64,000 nucleotides of DNA from Gammaproteobacteria bacterium (lineage in GTDB: Bacteria > Pseudomonadota > Gammaproteobacteria > Burkholderiales > Burkholderiaceae_C). The stretch is taken from positions 1-64,000 of the forward strand of contig JANYHL010000043.1 in NCBI GenBank assembly GCA_025359085.1. The letters run 5' to 3'. Below the pieces are notes generated by a model. That model was given only the letters and a program-made list of their open reading frames with translations, did not search any database and had not been told where the DNA came from. Each line of letters opens with the position of its first letter. Position 1 is the stretch's first letter. A program made the translations under genes and the position numbers. Of the stretch, positions 34,242-43,407 are shown in pieces.

Positions 34242-35567
34242 TCAGAAAATCATGCGCGCGATCAGCAACCCGGTAGCAACAGACACCACGGTGGCCACCA
34301 GCCCTGGAATCATGAACGAGTGGTTCAGAACGTAGCGCCCAATCTTGGTTGTTCCCGAGAGGTCGAAGTTGATCGCTGCAATCAGTGAACCATAGGTTGG
34401 AATGAAGAAGTAGCCATTGACCGCCGGGAACATACCGATCAGGAACTGGGGCGGGATGCCCAGTACCACGCCCAGCGGCATCAATGCACGGGTGGTTGCA
34501 GCCTGGCTGTAAAGCAACACAGAGGCCAGGAACAGGCCGAAGGCAAAGGTCCACGGCGCGACTTTCGCCCATTCACCGATGGCGGGAACAATCAAATCCT
34601 TGTTGGCGGAAATGAAACTGTCGCCGAGCCAGGCCAGACCAAAAATACCGATGACCGCAACCACGCCGGCACGCAAGGTGGCGGTCTTGGGCACATCATC
34701 AACAGCGACTTTTGTCACCAAAAGCATGATCGCAGCGATGGACATCATGATGATTTCGATGACGACCGGCATGGACAGTGGGCTCTTTGCCCCGGGCAGT
34801 TGCCGCAAAGCCGGGAAGAAGCCCAACAGCACGACCAGAGCGACCCCGGTCAGGAAAACAAAGGCAGCGAGCTTCGCTGTGGGCTTGAGTGCCTGGCGTT
34901 GAGCGGCGGGTTGGGGCGCCGGAATCTCACCAGCAGCGAGCCGCGCCTGGTACACCTTGTCGTCCTTCAGGTCCTTGCCGATGAACATCGAAACGATGGC
35001 CGCGGCGATCACGCCGATGAGTGTGGCGGGCACGCAAATCAGCAGTATCTCGCGCAGACCCCACTCTGTCATGCCCTTTTCAGCAAACATGCCGATCATG
35101 GCCGCCGTGGCCGCCGCCACCGGGCTGGCGGTGATGGCCTGCTGCGAGGCGATGGTGGCCACCGCCATGGGGCGTTCTGGTCGGATGCCATTGCGGTGCG
35201 CCGTCTCATAGATCACCGGCAGCAGCGGGTAGACGATATGCCCCGTTCCAGCCAGGAAGGTGAAGGTCCAGGTGGTGAGCGGCGCGACGATCGTCACGTA
35301 CTTCGGATTGGCACGGATGATGCGCTCGGCGATTCCGACCAGAAAGTCGATGCCGCCAGCGGCCTCCATGACTGACGCGGCCATGATGACGGCCAGGATG
35401 ATCAGCATCACATCGACCGGTGGCGAGGTTGGCGTGATGCCAAAGGCACCGACCAGCACCATCAGACCCACCGCGCCCCACAAACCCAGGCCGATGCCGG
35501 AGGACCTGGCCCCCATCCAGATGGCCGCTAGCACGACCAGGAATTGAAGAACAATTGAAACGGTCAT
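34242..35567 (-). CDS. dcuB: Anaerobic C4-dicarboxylate transporter (DcuA/DcuB family)
   Basis: Inner-membrane protein of 441 residues with roughly 10-12 helices. Stretches such as PPVDVMLIILAVIMAAS, GTGHIVYPLLPVIYETA and NGIRPERPMA are closer to DcuB than DcuA of E. coli. It would exchange fumarate or aspartate for succinate. It lies 46 bases downstream of aspA in the same direction, so aspartate taken up would be deaminated to fumarate, a respiratory acceptor. No FNR site could be identified with confidence. Confidence 0.9.
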   Translation of the reverse strand: MTVSIVLQFLVVLAAIWMGARSSGIGLGLWGAVGLMVLVGAFGITPTSPPVDVMLIILAVIMAASVMEAAGGIDFLVGIAERIIRANPKYVTIVAPLTTWTFTFLAGTGHIVYPLLPVIYETAHRNGIRPERPMAVATIASQQAITASPVAAATAAMIGMFAEKGMTEWGLREILLICVPATLIGVIAAAIVSMFIGKDLKDDKVYQARLAAGEIPAPQPAAQRQALKPTAKLAAFVFLTGVALVVLLGFFPALRQLPGAKSPLSMPVVIEIIMMSIAAIMLLVTKVAVDDVPKTATLRAGVVAVIGIFGLAWLGDSFISANKDLIVPAIGEWAKVAPWTFAFGLFLASVLLYSQAATTRALMPLGVVLGIPPQFLIGMFPAVNGYFFIPTYGSLIAAINFDLSGTTKIGRYVLNHSFMIPGLVATVVSVATGLLIARMIF

Positions 35568-35613
35568 TTTGCTTTCTCTCTTTCTTTCTGGGGTAAAAAT
35601 CTGGCGATTGCGC

Positions 35614-37017
35614 TTATTGCTCGAATTTCGGGCTGATCAGGTTCTCGAAGGAGAACACCTCATCCCAATGCTGTTGCGTCAACAGTTTGCGCTCAAGGAC
35701 GACGATGTCGTGCAATGATTTACCGGTCTCGTAGCATTCGCGTGCGATCTCCGCGCACTGCTTGTAGCCCAGTGAGGGCTTGAGCACCGTGATGATTCCG
35801 AGCGAGTTCAACACCCGGCTGTGCATGTGTTCCACGTTGGCGGTGATGCCCCGGATGCAGTTGAGGTTCAGACTGTTGACGGCGTTCTCCATGGTGGAGA
35901 TCGACGTGAATAGCGCGAACGTGATGACGGGCTCCATCACGTTCAACTGTAATTGCCCCGCTGACGCGGCCAGCGTGACCGTGAGGTCCAAGCCGATGAC
36001 GAGGAAGCTGGTCTGGTTGACGACTTCAGGAATCACGGGGTTGACCTTGCCCGGCATGATCGAGCTGCCCGGCTGCATCTGGGGCAGGTTGAGCTCGTTG
36101 AAGCCGCAGCGCGGACCGGAGGCCAGCAGGCGCAGGTCGTTGCAGATCTTGGTGAGTTTGGACGAAGTCCGTTTCAACACACCCGAGAGCAGCACGTAGG
36201 CGCCCGTGTCGGAGGTCGCCTCGACCAGGTCGCCCGCGAGGATGAAGGTGCAACCGCTCACCTCGGACAGGTGTTTGATCGCCAGCTCCGGATAGCCCGG
36301 CGCTGCCGTCACCATGGTGCCGATGGCGGTCGCGCCCAGGTTGACTTCGTGCAGGAACTGGCGAACCTCGGCAATGCGTTGCACTTCCTCGCCCATGGTC
36401 GTGCCCCAGCCATGAAATTCCTGGCCAAGTGACATGGGGACCGCGTCCTGCAGGTGGGTTCTGCCCATTTTCAGCACATTCTGGAACTCCCGGCCTTTGG
36501 CAAAGAAGGCCTCTTGCAGTTGTTCCAGTGCAACCATGTAGCTGTTGAGCCGCAGGATCAAGGCCAAGCGAAAGGCGGTCGGATAAACGTCGTTGGTCGA
36601 TTGCCCGAAGTTCACATGGTCGTTGGGGTTGCAGTATTGGTACTCACCCTTCTTGTGCCCGAGGTGCTCCAGCGCGATGTTGGCGATCACCTCATTGGCG
36701 TTCATGTTCGTGGAGGTGCCAGCGCCACCCTGAATGAAGTCGGTGACGAACTGGTCGCACATTTCACCGGCGATCAAGCGGTCGCAAGCGATCACGATCG
36801 CGTCGGCGATTCTGGCGTCAAGCACGCCCAGATCGCGGTTGGCCAATGCGGCAGCCTTCTTCACGTAGCCGAAGGCCTTCACGAAGTAGGGCTCGTTTGA
36901 CATCGGGATGCCGGTGATGTGGAAGTTCTCCTTGCCGCGCAGGGTCTGCACGCCGTAGTAGGCGCTGTCGGGCAGTTCTTTTTCGCCCAGGAAGTCTTTT
37001 TCGATTCGAGTAGTCAT
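35614..37017 (-). CDS. aspA: Aspartate ammonia-lyase
   Basis: Protein of 467 residues from the ATG at 37017, beginning MTTRIEKDFLGEKELPDSAY as in other aspartases, with GGAAAAC upstream. The fumarase/aspartase signature GSSIMPGKVNPVIPEV is intact, as is GGAGTSTNMNANEVIAN. It converts aspartate to fumarate and ammonia. It is the first gene of the aspA-dcuB unit. A longer frame upstream exists but lacks family similarity. Confidence 0.95.
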   Translation of the reverse strand: MTTRIEKDFLGEKELPDSAYYGVQTLRGKENFHITGIPMSNEPYFVKAFGYVKKAAALANRDLGVLDARIADAIVIACDRLIAGEMCDQFVTDFIQGGAGTSTNMNANEVIANIALEHLGHKKGEYQYCNPNDHVNFGQSTNDVYPTAFRLALILRLNSYMVALEQLQEAFFAKGREFQNVLKMGRTHLQDAVPMSLGQEFHGWGTTMGEEVQRIAEVRQFLHEVNLGATAIGTMVTAAPGYPELAIKHLSEVSGCTFILAGDLVEATSDTGAYVLLSGVLKRTSSKLTKICNDLRLLASGPRCGFNELNLPQMQPGSSIMPGKVNPVIPEVVNQTSFLVIGLDLTVTLAASAGQLQLNVMEPVITFALFTSISTMENAVNSLNLNCIRGITANVEHMHSRVLNSLGIITVLKPSLGYKQCAEIARECYETGKSLHDIVVLERKLLTQQHWDEVFSFENLISPKFEQ

Positions 37018-37569
37018 TGTGTTTTCCACGGTTGGTTGTTGGTAGCTGGTGCGCCGGTTATCACCTCGTGCCAGCAGAAAGATGCAAGGCGTGGCACCGC
37101 GCCACAATCCCATCCCGGCCTGTGCTCCCGCTGGCGGCGGGTACGGCATGCAGCCGGAGATAAGCGGGCGGCTTGGCAAGCGTGAAACTGGCCATGAGGC
37201 ACCGGTTGAGTATTTGCATGCCAGTCAGTCTAAGCCTGCCCCTCTGATTTGAAAACAAATTAATTGGCGAAAAACATCTTTATGCAAAAAATGCATGGCC
37301 AAAAAATGCGAAGCAAAATGGGGCGCTGCAGACACTCTCCATCGAGATGAATAGCGGGCCGGGAAGCCATGATCGTGCGGTGGCAGGATCACGCCGAGGA
37401 CGGGTGTCCCTTCTACCAAAATATCGGCTCATCAAGAGCAGTTGATGCCTTTGAAGATGCCGCTCATCCCCGCCATCCGCAATTCGTCGCACCGCGCTTG
37501 AAGTGAGTGTTCAACGTTCATAAACTCCTTTCCACGCAGCCCAAGCTTGCGATTGAAAAGGAGATTTTG
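37018..37569. other. Spacer between aspA and the small exported protein gene
   Basis: No gene is evident in these 552 bases. The part from 37245 to 37320 is clearly AT-rich and includes an inverted repeat ATGCA-AAAAA-TGCAT (37282-37296), which may be a regulator site for aspA. On the minus strand TTGTTTTC near 37250 and TAGACT near 37228 could form a promoter. The rest holds nothing I can name. Confidence 0.4.
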
Positions 37570-37920
37570 ATGTGGAACGCAATGAAAACCAAATCCCTTG
37601 CAGCGGCGGTGGTGGTCACCAGCCTGCTCCATGGCTCACTACTTTGGAAGATGAATGATGTGGCCACTGAAGCGGCGTCCGTGACGTCGCAGACCAGCGC
37701 CAACAGCAGGTTGGCTGGCTCGACAGAATCCAGTTCGGAAATCCGCTATGTGACGCTTGAACCGGTCCTCATCGTCGGCAGATACAAGCCTTTCCTGCCG
37801 GATCAGATCGGGACCCAGGCCGATATTTTGTCATTAACCTCCCAAGGTCAGTGCATCACCGGTCGCGCCAACCCAGTCACCGCGAATAAGCAGCAAAACG
37901 GCACACTGGATTATTGCTAA
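37570..37920 (+). CDS. Small exported or membrane-anchored hypothetical protein
   Basis: Protein of 116 residues. The ATG at 37570 is chosen because AAGGAG lies seven bases ahead. Residues 4-22 (AMKTKSLAAAVVVTSLLHG) form a signal peptide or membrane anchor. The rest is Ser/Thr/Ala-rich and then contains VTLEPVLIVGRYKPFLPD and two Cys residues near the C-terminus (GQCITG and the final DYC), which could pair in the periplasm. I do not recognise the family. It lies beside a LytTR-type response regulator gene that ends 54 bases away on the opposite strand. Confidence 0.6.
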   Translation: MWNAMKTKSLAAAVVVTSLLHGSLLWKMNDVATEAASVTSQTSANSRLAGSTESSSEIRYVTLEPVLIVGRYKPFLPDQIGTQADILSLTSQGQCITGRANPVTANKQQNGTLDYC

Positions 37921-37973
37921 GCGTTTCCGACGCCACACCCACCGCTGTCGAAGCGGCCGGGTTCGGACCATGC

Positions 37974-38747
37974 TCAAATCTGGTGGAACAAATGAACATG
38001 GTTGCGACTCACCGCCAATCGTTCGGTGCGCCCTTTCAAGTGCAACTCGCCAGCGTCACCCGGCCCATGTGAGAACTGCCTCACCTTGTCCAGGTTGACG
38101 ATGGTAGAGCGGTGAATCTGGATGAATCGATCCGGGTCAAGTTCAGCCGCCATTTCCAGGATGGACTTGCGGATCAGGGCTTCGCCACCCTCCCAGACCA
38201 CCAATGTGTATTTGGTGGCTGACTTCAGGTAAAAGACTTCCTCGACCGGTATCAGACGAACCACACTGCCGACCGATGCCTTGATCCACTTCAGGCGATG
38301 TTGCGATTCCAGACGCTGACGCCATTGCTCGTTGATGCAGTTCAGGACGGTAACAAGCTCGGGTCGGAATTCGGGCGTCGTCAGTTGCAGTCGCGCACGC
38401 AGTCGCTGGACGGTCTCAGCCAAGCGCTCTTCTTCAATCGGTTTGACGAGGTAGTCAATCGCTCCCCGGCGAAAAGCTTCCACCGCATATTGTTCAAAGG
38501 CCGTGACAAAGACCAACTCGGCGCGTCCACTCATGCAGCGCGCTACTTCAATGCCACTCAGGCCCGGCATATGGACATCAAGAAACACCACCTGGGGCTG
38601 GAGTCGGTCAAAAAGCTCGACCGCTTCGGTCCCATTGCGTGCTTGCGCCACCACCTCCAGCTCGGGCCATAGACGAGTCAGATGCGAGACCAGTCGCTCA
38701 CGCAACAGCGGTTCGTCGTCCGCAATCAGGGCAGTTGCGGTGGGCAT
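37974..38747 (-). CDS. LytTR-family response regulator
   Basis: Protein of 257 residues. Residues 1-120 are a receiver domain with phosphoacceptor Asp57 (VVFLDVHMP) and conserved Asp10-Asp11 and Lys (DYLVKPI). Residues about 152-257 are a LytTR DNA-binding domain (VYLKS-like FYLKSATKYTLV, FIQIHRSTIVN). It starts one base after the stop of the histidine kinase gene. The AlgR/LytR group controls exopolysaccharide, envelope or metabolite-transport genes; its targets here are unknown. Confidence 0.92.
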   Translation of the reverse strand: MPTATALIADDEPLLRERLVSHLTRLWPELEVVAQARNGTEAVELFDRLQPQVVFLDVHMPGLSGIEVARCMSGRAELVFVTAFEQYAVEAFRRGAIDYLVKPIEEERLAETVQRLRARLQLTTPEFRPELVTVLNCINEQWRQRLESQHRLKWIKASVGSVVRLIPVEEVFYLKSATKYTLVVWEGGEALIRKSILEMAAELDPDRFIQIHRSTIVNLDKVRQFSHGPGDAGELHLKGRTERLAVSRNHVHLFHQI

Positions 38748-38748
38748 T

Positions 38749-39828
38749 TCAGGTGGAAACCGTCAATCGCAGGTCGACACGCAAGCCATGTGGCGTCTGC
38801 TCGCTGAGTTCGAGGCGGGCATTGACCCCAAAGAGTGCTTGCAAGCGGGCCTGTAAATTTGTCAAGCCGGTGCCCATGCCTGCGCTCTCGGCCATGCCAA
38901 CCCCGGTGTCCGCCACCCAGATCTGTACCGTGCTGCCATCCACACGGCGCGCACCTACCTCAATGTTGCCGCCATCACAAGCCGGATCGATGCCGTGACG
39001 GATCGCATTTTCCGCCAGTGTCAACAAGGCCATGGGGGGAAAACGCAGGCGCCGCAGGTCCGGATCGATGCGAAAAGACACTGTCAGGCGGTCCGGCATG
39101 CGCATGGTCATCAGTTCAAGATAGGCGCGCAGCAGCTGCTCTTCATCCCCCAGCGTTGCCGCTTCGCGCCGCAATTGCGGCAGGGCGGCGCGCAGGTACG
39201 CAATCAGGCTGCGAAACATCGGCACCGCCTGCGGTGAGCCGCTTTCCACCAATTCCTGGACATTGGCCATCGTATTGAGCAGGAAATGGGGCTCAATTTG
39301 GGCGGTCATCAGTTGCAGCCGGGCCAAGTCTGCCTGGCGCTCCAGCATTTCGCGCTCCAGCGCAAACTGCAAGGACTCGGCTCGCGCGTGCGCATCGCGG
39401 TCGCGGTACAGGGCGCCCAGGGCAAACAGGGTGCCGATGATGGCGCCGCCCAAGGTCACCATCACATAACCGCGGACCAGGGGCACCGAGTTAAAGAAGA
39501 CCGACGGCACGCCGTCCGACGACAACAGTTTGAGGGTCAAAGGTGCGAGCACTGCACCCACGGCAACCGCCAGCAACTGAGCCATTCGACGCGGCATTAA
39601 TTTCTGGCGCCAGATGCCCGCCAGCGTCGGGGCGAACACGACCCCCATGCCGAACAGCATGGTCTCGGCGACCAGCTCTATAAACGGGTTGACGAACCAA
39701 AGTTTGAACACCAGAGCAGCAATCATCACCACCGCGGCAGCGAGCGCCAACTGCCGCCGCCGCGGCGCTGCTCGTCGGCGGTCCCAGTTGCCCGCTTGAG
39801 TCAGGGGGGAAGATTCAGTGAAAATCAT
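38749..39828 (-). CDS. LytS/AlgZ-type sensor histidine kinase
   Basis: Protein of 359 residues with four to five membrane helices (about 27-145) and little periplasmic sequence. A short coiled coil leads to the His_kinase domain with QIEPHFLLNTMANVQ (phosphoacceptor His). The C-terminal ATPase has ENAIRHGI and DTGVGM. It is the sensor partner of the response regulator encoded directly downstream. The membrane part is not a 5TM-LYT domain I can name, so the signal is unknown. Confidence 0.9.
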   Translation of the reverse strand: MIFTESSPLTQAGNWDRRRAAPRRRQLALAAAVVMIAALVFKLWFVNPFIELVAETMLFGMGVVFAPTLAGIWRQKLMPRRMAQLLAVAVGAVLAPLTLKLLSSDGVPSVFFNSVPLVRGYVMVTLGGAIIGTLFALGALYRDRDAHARAESLQFALEREMLERQADLARLQLMTAQIEPHFLLNTMANVQELVESGSPQAVPMFRSLIAYLRAALPQLRREAATLGDEEQLLRAYLELMTMRMPDRLTVSFRIDPDLRRLRFPPMALLTLAENAIRHGIDPACDGGNIEVGARRVDGSTVQIWVADTGVGMAESAGMGTGLTNLQARLQALFGVNARLELSEQTPHGLRVDLRLTVST

Positions 39829-40134
39829 AGGGTCAAGGTCAGCACGACACTTCCCCCAAGAACGATGGCTGCGGGCATGTCATTCTCCAAAATGGTGGTG
39901 TTCGGCCAAGGTCACACCGACGCAAAAATTGGATTCCAAAAATATAAAAAATTCAACTGTGAACGGATGGTTGATATGCCAACAGGGTCAATGCCACAAA
40001 AAACAGGGCAACCCAGGGGGGACAGGACACGTCGGCGACCGAGCTCACCCGCAGCCAGTATGCCTCTCAGGGCGGATGGGATTTTCAGTTTAGACTGACA
40101 AATATTTTTCAAAATTGCTAACCAGGAGGCGATC
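39829..40134. other. Divergent spacer between the sensor kinase and isochorismatase-like genes
   Basis: These 306 bases hold no convincing gene. The end carries a strong ribosome binding site AGGAGG seven bases before the ATG at 40135. The segment 39925-39965 is AT-rich and may hold promoters for one or both genes, but no clear hexamers were chosen. Confidence 0.4.
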
Positions 40135-40761
40135 ATGCGCATTCAATTCCCGATTCTGGCCCTTACTTTTATCGTTGTCGCGCAGTCGGCGACGGCGGCG
40201 AACATCATCGAGTTGTGGGACCAGGTGAAGGCACCGCCGGCGCCCAGTCTCTCGGCGCCCACCGTGAAAGCCAACGACACAGCCCTGCTCCTCCTCGACA
40301 TAGAGGCATTGACCTGCAATCAGGAACGTCGCCCTCGTTGCGTCGAGGCCGTGCCGGCGATGGCGATGTTCCTGGCGAAGGCAAGAAACGCGCACATGCC
40401 GGTCATGTACAGCAACACCGCTGGCGGATCGCGAGAAACCATGTTGCCGCAGGTGGCGCCAAGGGACGACGAAGCCATCGTCAAAGCGAGCGTCAACAAG
40501 TTCTTCGGGACCCAGCTCGACGAATACCTGAAGAGCAAAAATGTCAAAACCGTGATTATTTGCGGCACCAGCGCCTCCGGCGCTGCGCTCCACACCGCGA
40601 CCGGTGCCGCCCAGTATGGCTACAAGATCGTGTTGCCGGTGGATTGCGTGCCCGGCAACAGTTTGTATGAGGAGCAGGCCAGCGTTTGGAGCCTGATCAA
40701 CGGCCCCGGCACGGCCGGGGCCATGACCGCTACCACGCTCGACGCGATCAAGATCGAATAG
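40135..40761 (+). CDS. Exported isochorismatase-fold protein lacking the catalytic Cys
   Basis: Protein of 208 residues with a clear signal peptide (1-22, ending ATAA), unusual since most of this cysteine-hydrolase family is cytoplasmic. The family's Asp (Asp55 in LLLLDIE) and Lys (Lys122 in VNKFFGT) are present. The expected nucleophilic Cys in the G-x2-T-x2-C-V block aligns with Ala150 (CGTSASGAALHTA). It may bind a ligand without hydrolysing it, or use different chemistry. It is followed 110 bases later by the molybdopterin oxidoreductase gene. Confidence 0.82.
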   Translation: MRIQFPILALTFIVVAQSATAANIIELWDQVKAPPAPSLSAPTVKANDTALLLLDIEALTCNQERRPRCVEAVPAMAMFLAKARNAHMPVMYSNTAGGSRETMLPQVAPRDDEAIVKASVNKFFGTQLDEYLKSKNVKTVIICGTSASGAALHTATGAAQYGYKIVLPVDCVPGNSLYEEQASVWSLINGPGTAGAMTATTLDAIKIE

Positions 40762-40871
40762 CACGGCTTGCGTCCTGGGCTAGCTCGGGCTGCGTTTGTC
40801 GTGTCCCCCATGTTCTGGACAAGCCGCTTCAGCCTGTGACTCAATGCCCCATTTCTTCAACGAGGCCTGCC

Positions 40872-43088
40872 ATGACGGACACCACCCACTACCGAATTTG
40901 CCCCCTGTGCGAAGCCTGCTGCGGGCTGGAGATCAAGGTGCGGGACGGCGTGGTCACCAGCATCAAGGGTGACGCCCGTGATGTCCTCAGCCAAGGTTAC
41001 GTCTGCCCCAAAGCAGTGGCGCTGAAAGACCTGCACGACGACCCGGACCGGCTGCGTACGCCGCTGATCAAGCGCCGCGGCCAGCACGTAGCCGCCACTT
41101 GGGAGGAAGCATTTGCCGAGATTGCACGCCGCTTGCCGCCGTTGCAAGCCCAGTACGGTCGCCAGGCAGTTGCGGTGGCCGTGGGCAACCCCACGGTCCA
41201 CAAATACGGCTTGCTGAGCTACTTTCCAAGACTGGCGCGCGCTCTGGGCACGCGCAACGTGTTTTCAGCGTCCAGCCTGGACCAGGTGCCCAAGCAACTG
41301 GCCTGCGGCTTGATGTTTGGCCACTGGATGACGGTGCCGCTGCCCGACATCACGCGCACGCAGTTGCTGCTGGTGATCGGCGCCAACCCGCTGGCCAGCA
41401 ATGGCAGCATGTGGACCGTGCCCGACTTTCGCGGCAAAGCCAAAGCCCTGCAAGCCCGCGGTGGCCGCCTGGTGGTGATTGACCCCAGGCGCACCGAGAC
41501 CGCCGCCATCGCGGATGCGCACCACTTCATTCGTCCCGGCGCCGACGTATTTTTGTTGGCGGCCATGGTCAACACCTTGTTTGCCAACCAGTGGGTGCGA
41601 TTGGGCGCGGTGGCCGACTGGGTCCAGGGCGTTGAAGCGGTGCGGCAAGCGGTGGCCGCCTTCACGCCTGCGGCGGTGGCGGCGCGTTGCGGCATGGCGG
41701 CAGACACCATTGTTGAACTGACGCGTGAACTGGCCCACACCGAGCGCGCCGCCGTCTACGGCCGCATTGGCACCTGCACGCAAACCTTTGGCACGCTGGC
41801 CAGTTGGCTGGTGGATGCGCTCAATGTGCTCACCGGCCACCTGGATGCACCGGGCGGCGCCATGTTCACCCAAGCTGCCGCCTTTGCCAGCAACACGTCG
41901 GGCGCCAGCGGCACAGGGCGCGGCGTGGCCACCGGCCGCCACCGCTCGCGTGTGAGCGGCGCGCCCGAGGTGATGGGCGAGCTGCCGATGACCTGCCTGG
42001 CCGAAGAAATTGAGACCGCGGGGGTCGATCAAGTTCGCGCCCTGATCACGGTGGCCACCAACCCGGTACTTTCTGCGCCCAACGGGCCACGCCTGGCGAA
42101 AGCGTTTCAGGCGCTGGACTTCATGGTCAGCGTGGACATCTACCTGAACGAGACGACGCGCCATGCGGATGTGATTTTGCCCGGTATGTCGCCCCTGCAA
42201 GACGACCACTTTGACGTGTCGTTTCCGCAGTTGTCATGGCGCAACCACGCCCGTTACAGCCCCGCCGTGCTGCCGGTCGAAGATCGACCAGCCGAATGGC
42301 AAATCCTGCTCAAACTGGCCGCCATCGCGCAAGGTCAACCGGCTGACGTGGATGTGAATGCGCTGGATGACGCGCAGTTTGCGCAAGATGCACAACGTTT
42401 GTTCGGCGTGCAAGCCGTTGCGGTGATGCATGCCAGCGCGCCGCTGCGCGGGCCGCAGCGCCTGCTCGATGTGGCCTTGCGCACGGGGCCCTATGGCGAT
42501 GCTTTTGGCCTGAAGCCCGAGGGCTTGACGCTGACCAAGGTGGCGGCCGCCAACGCCAGCGGTGGCATTGACCTGGGCGAGTTGCAGCCGCGTGTGCCAG
42601 CGCTGTTGCGCACCCCCAGCGGCAAGATTGAGCTGGCCCCGCCCCTGTTGCTGGCCGACCTGCCGCGCGCCTGGGCCGACCTGCACAGCACGGCGCCCGA
42701 TCTGGTCGTCATCGGGCGGCGCGATGTGCGCAGCAACAACAGCTGGATGCACAACCTGCCGACCCTGGCCAAGGGGCCGTTTCGCTGTACCGCCTTGCTG
42801 CACCCGGCTGATGCGGCGCGCCTGCAACTCGCCGACGGCGCGGTGGCGCGCATCAGCAGCGGCGCGGGCAGCATTGAGGCGCAGGTGCAAATCAGCACGG
42901 ACATGATGCCCGGCGTGGTCAGCCTGCCGCACGGCTGGGGCCACGACTTGCCCGGCACTCAATTGACGCTGGCCGCCCAGCGCCCGGGTGCCAACCTGAA
43001 TGTGCTGCTGGGCGATCAGGCGCGCGATCCGCTCTCCGGCAACGCCGTACTGAGCGGGGTGGCGATCAGCATGATGGCCGTGGCTTGA
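40872..43088 (+). CDS. Molybdopterin-dependent oxidoreductase with N-terminal Fe-S cluster
   Basis: Protein of 738 residues of the DMSO reductase superfamily. The [4Fe-4S] ligands are Cys10, Cys13, Cys17 and Cys45 (CPLCEACC...VCPK). Later blocks include LVIGANPLASNGSMWTVPDF, VVIDPRRTETAAIADAHHFI and LPHGWGHDLPG, which bind the bis-MGD cofactor. There is no Tat signal, so it is cytoplasmic. The metal ligand could not be assigned; the expected position reads SSLDQVPKQLA without Cys. No partner subunits are adjacent. Substrate unknown. Confidence 0.88.
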   Translation: MTDTTHYRICPLCEACCGLEIKVRDGVVTSIKGDARDVLSQGYVCPKAVALKDLHDDPDRLRTPLIKRRGQHVAATWEEAFAEIARRLPPLQAQYGRQAVAVAVGNPTVHKYGLLSYFPRLARALGTRNVFSASSLDQVPKQLACGLMFGHWMTVPLPDITRTQLLLVIGANPLASNGSMWTVPDFRGKAKALQARGGRLVVIDPRRTETAAIADAHHFIRPGADVFLLAAMVNTLFANQWVRLGAVADWVQGVEAVRQAVAAFTPAAVAARCGMAADTIVELTRELAHTERAAVYGRIGTCTQTFGTLASWLVDALNVLTGHLDAPGGAMFTQAAAFASNTSGASGTGRGVATGRHRSRVSGAPEVMGELPMTCLAEEIETAGVDQVRALITVATNPVLSAPNGPRLAKAFQALDFMVSVDIYLNETTRHADVILPGMSPLQDDHFDVSFPQLSWRNHARYSPAVLPVEDRPAEWQILLKLAAIAQGQPADVDVNALDDAQFAQDAQRLFGVQAVAVMHASAPLRGPQRLLDVALRTGPYGDAFGLKPEGLTLTKVAAANASGGIDLGELQPRVPALLRTPSGKIELAPPLLLADLPRAWADLHSTAPDLVVIGRRDVRSNNSWMHNLPTLAKGPFRCTALLHPADAARLQLADGAVARISSGAGSIEAQVQISTDMMPGVVSLPHGWGHDLPGTQLTLAAQRPGANLNVLLGDQARDPLSGNAVLSGVAISMMAVA

Positions 43089-43257
43089 GTAGCGAGCGTT
43101 CGAACTCGATGTGCTCGATCAGGCCAAACAGGCGTTCGTCAATGTCCAGAAAAGACATGTGGCAGCCAAAGCCGTCGCGGCCCTCATGCGCCGGGACGCA
43201 AACCCATCCACGGTCAGGCGCCGACGACGTCGTATTGCACCCCCAAACATCAGGCAA
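43066..43257 (-). CDS. Possible small protein or gene remnant
   Basis: An open frame of 63 residues starting at TTG. It has host-like codon use in its second half (FLDIDERLFGLIEHIEFERS), which suggests real coding history. It overlaps the end of the molybdopterin gene by 23 bases on the other strand. The start is weak, there is no familiar domain, and a family A repeat lies just upstream. It may be the C-terminal remnant of a longer gene cut by the repeat. Confidence 0.3.
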   Translation of the reverse strand: MPDVWGCNTTSSAPDRGWVCVPAHEGRDGFGCHMSFLDIDERLFGLIEHIEFERSLLKPRPSC

Positions 43258-43308
43258 GGTGCCCCCGCTGTGCGTCGCTTGTCGGTGTATTTTTGGTCGT
43301 TTTTATAT

Positions 43309-43360
43309 GAAAATGATAGCTACTTACCCATACTAATCGGGGGCTATGGCCTGATTTCTT
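43309..43360 (+). repeat. Family A repeat copy A9 (intergenic)
   Basis: Forward copy with AAAATGATAGCTACTTACCC and then CGGGGGCTATGGCCTGATTT. It lies in the spacer between the molybdopterin gene and the ferritin-like gene. Apart from this repeat and the doubtful frame at 43066, the spacer 43089-43407 holds nothing recognisable. Confidence 0.75.
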
Positions 43361-43407
43361 CGTATGGGCACCCCATCACCCCCCTGCCATGAATGAGCCT
43401 GGTTTTG

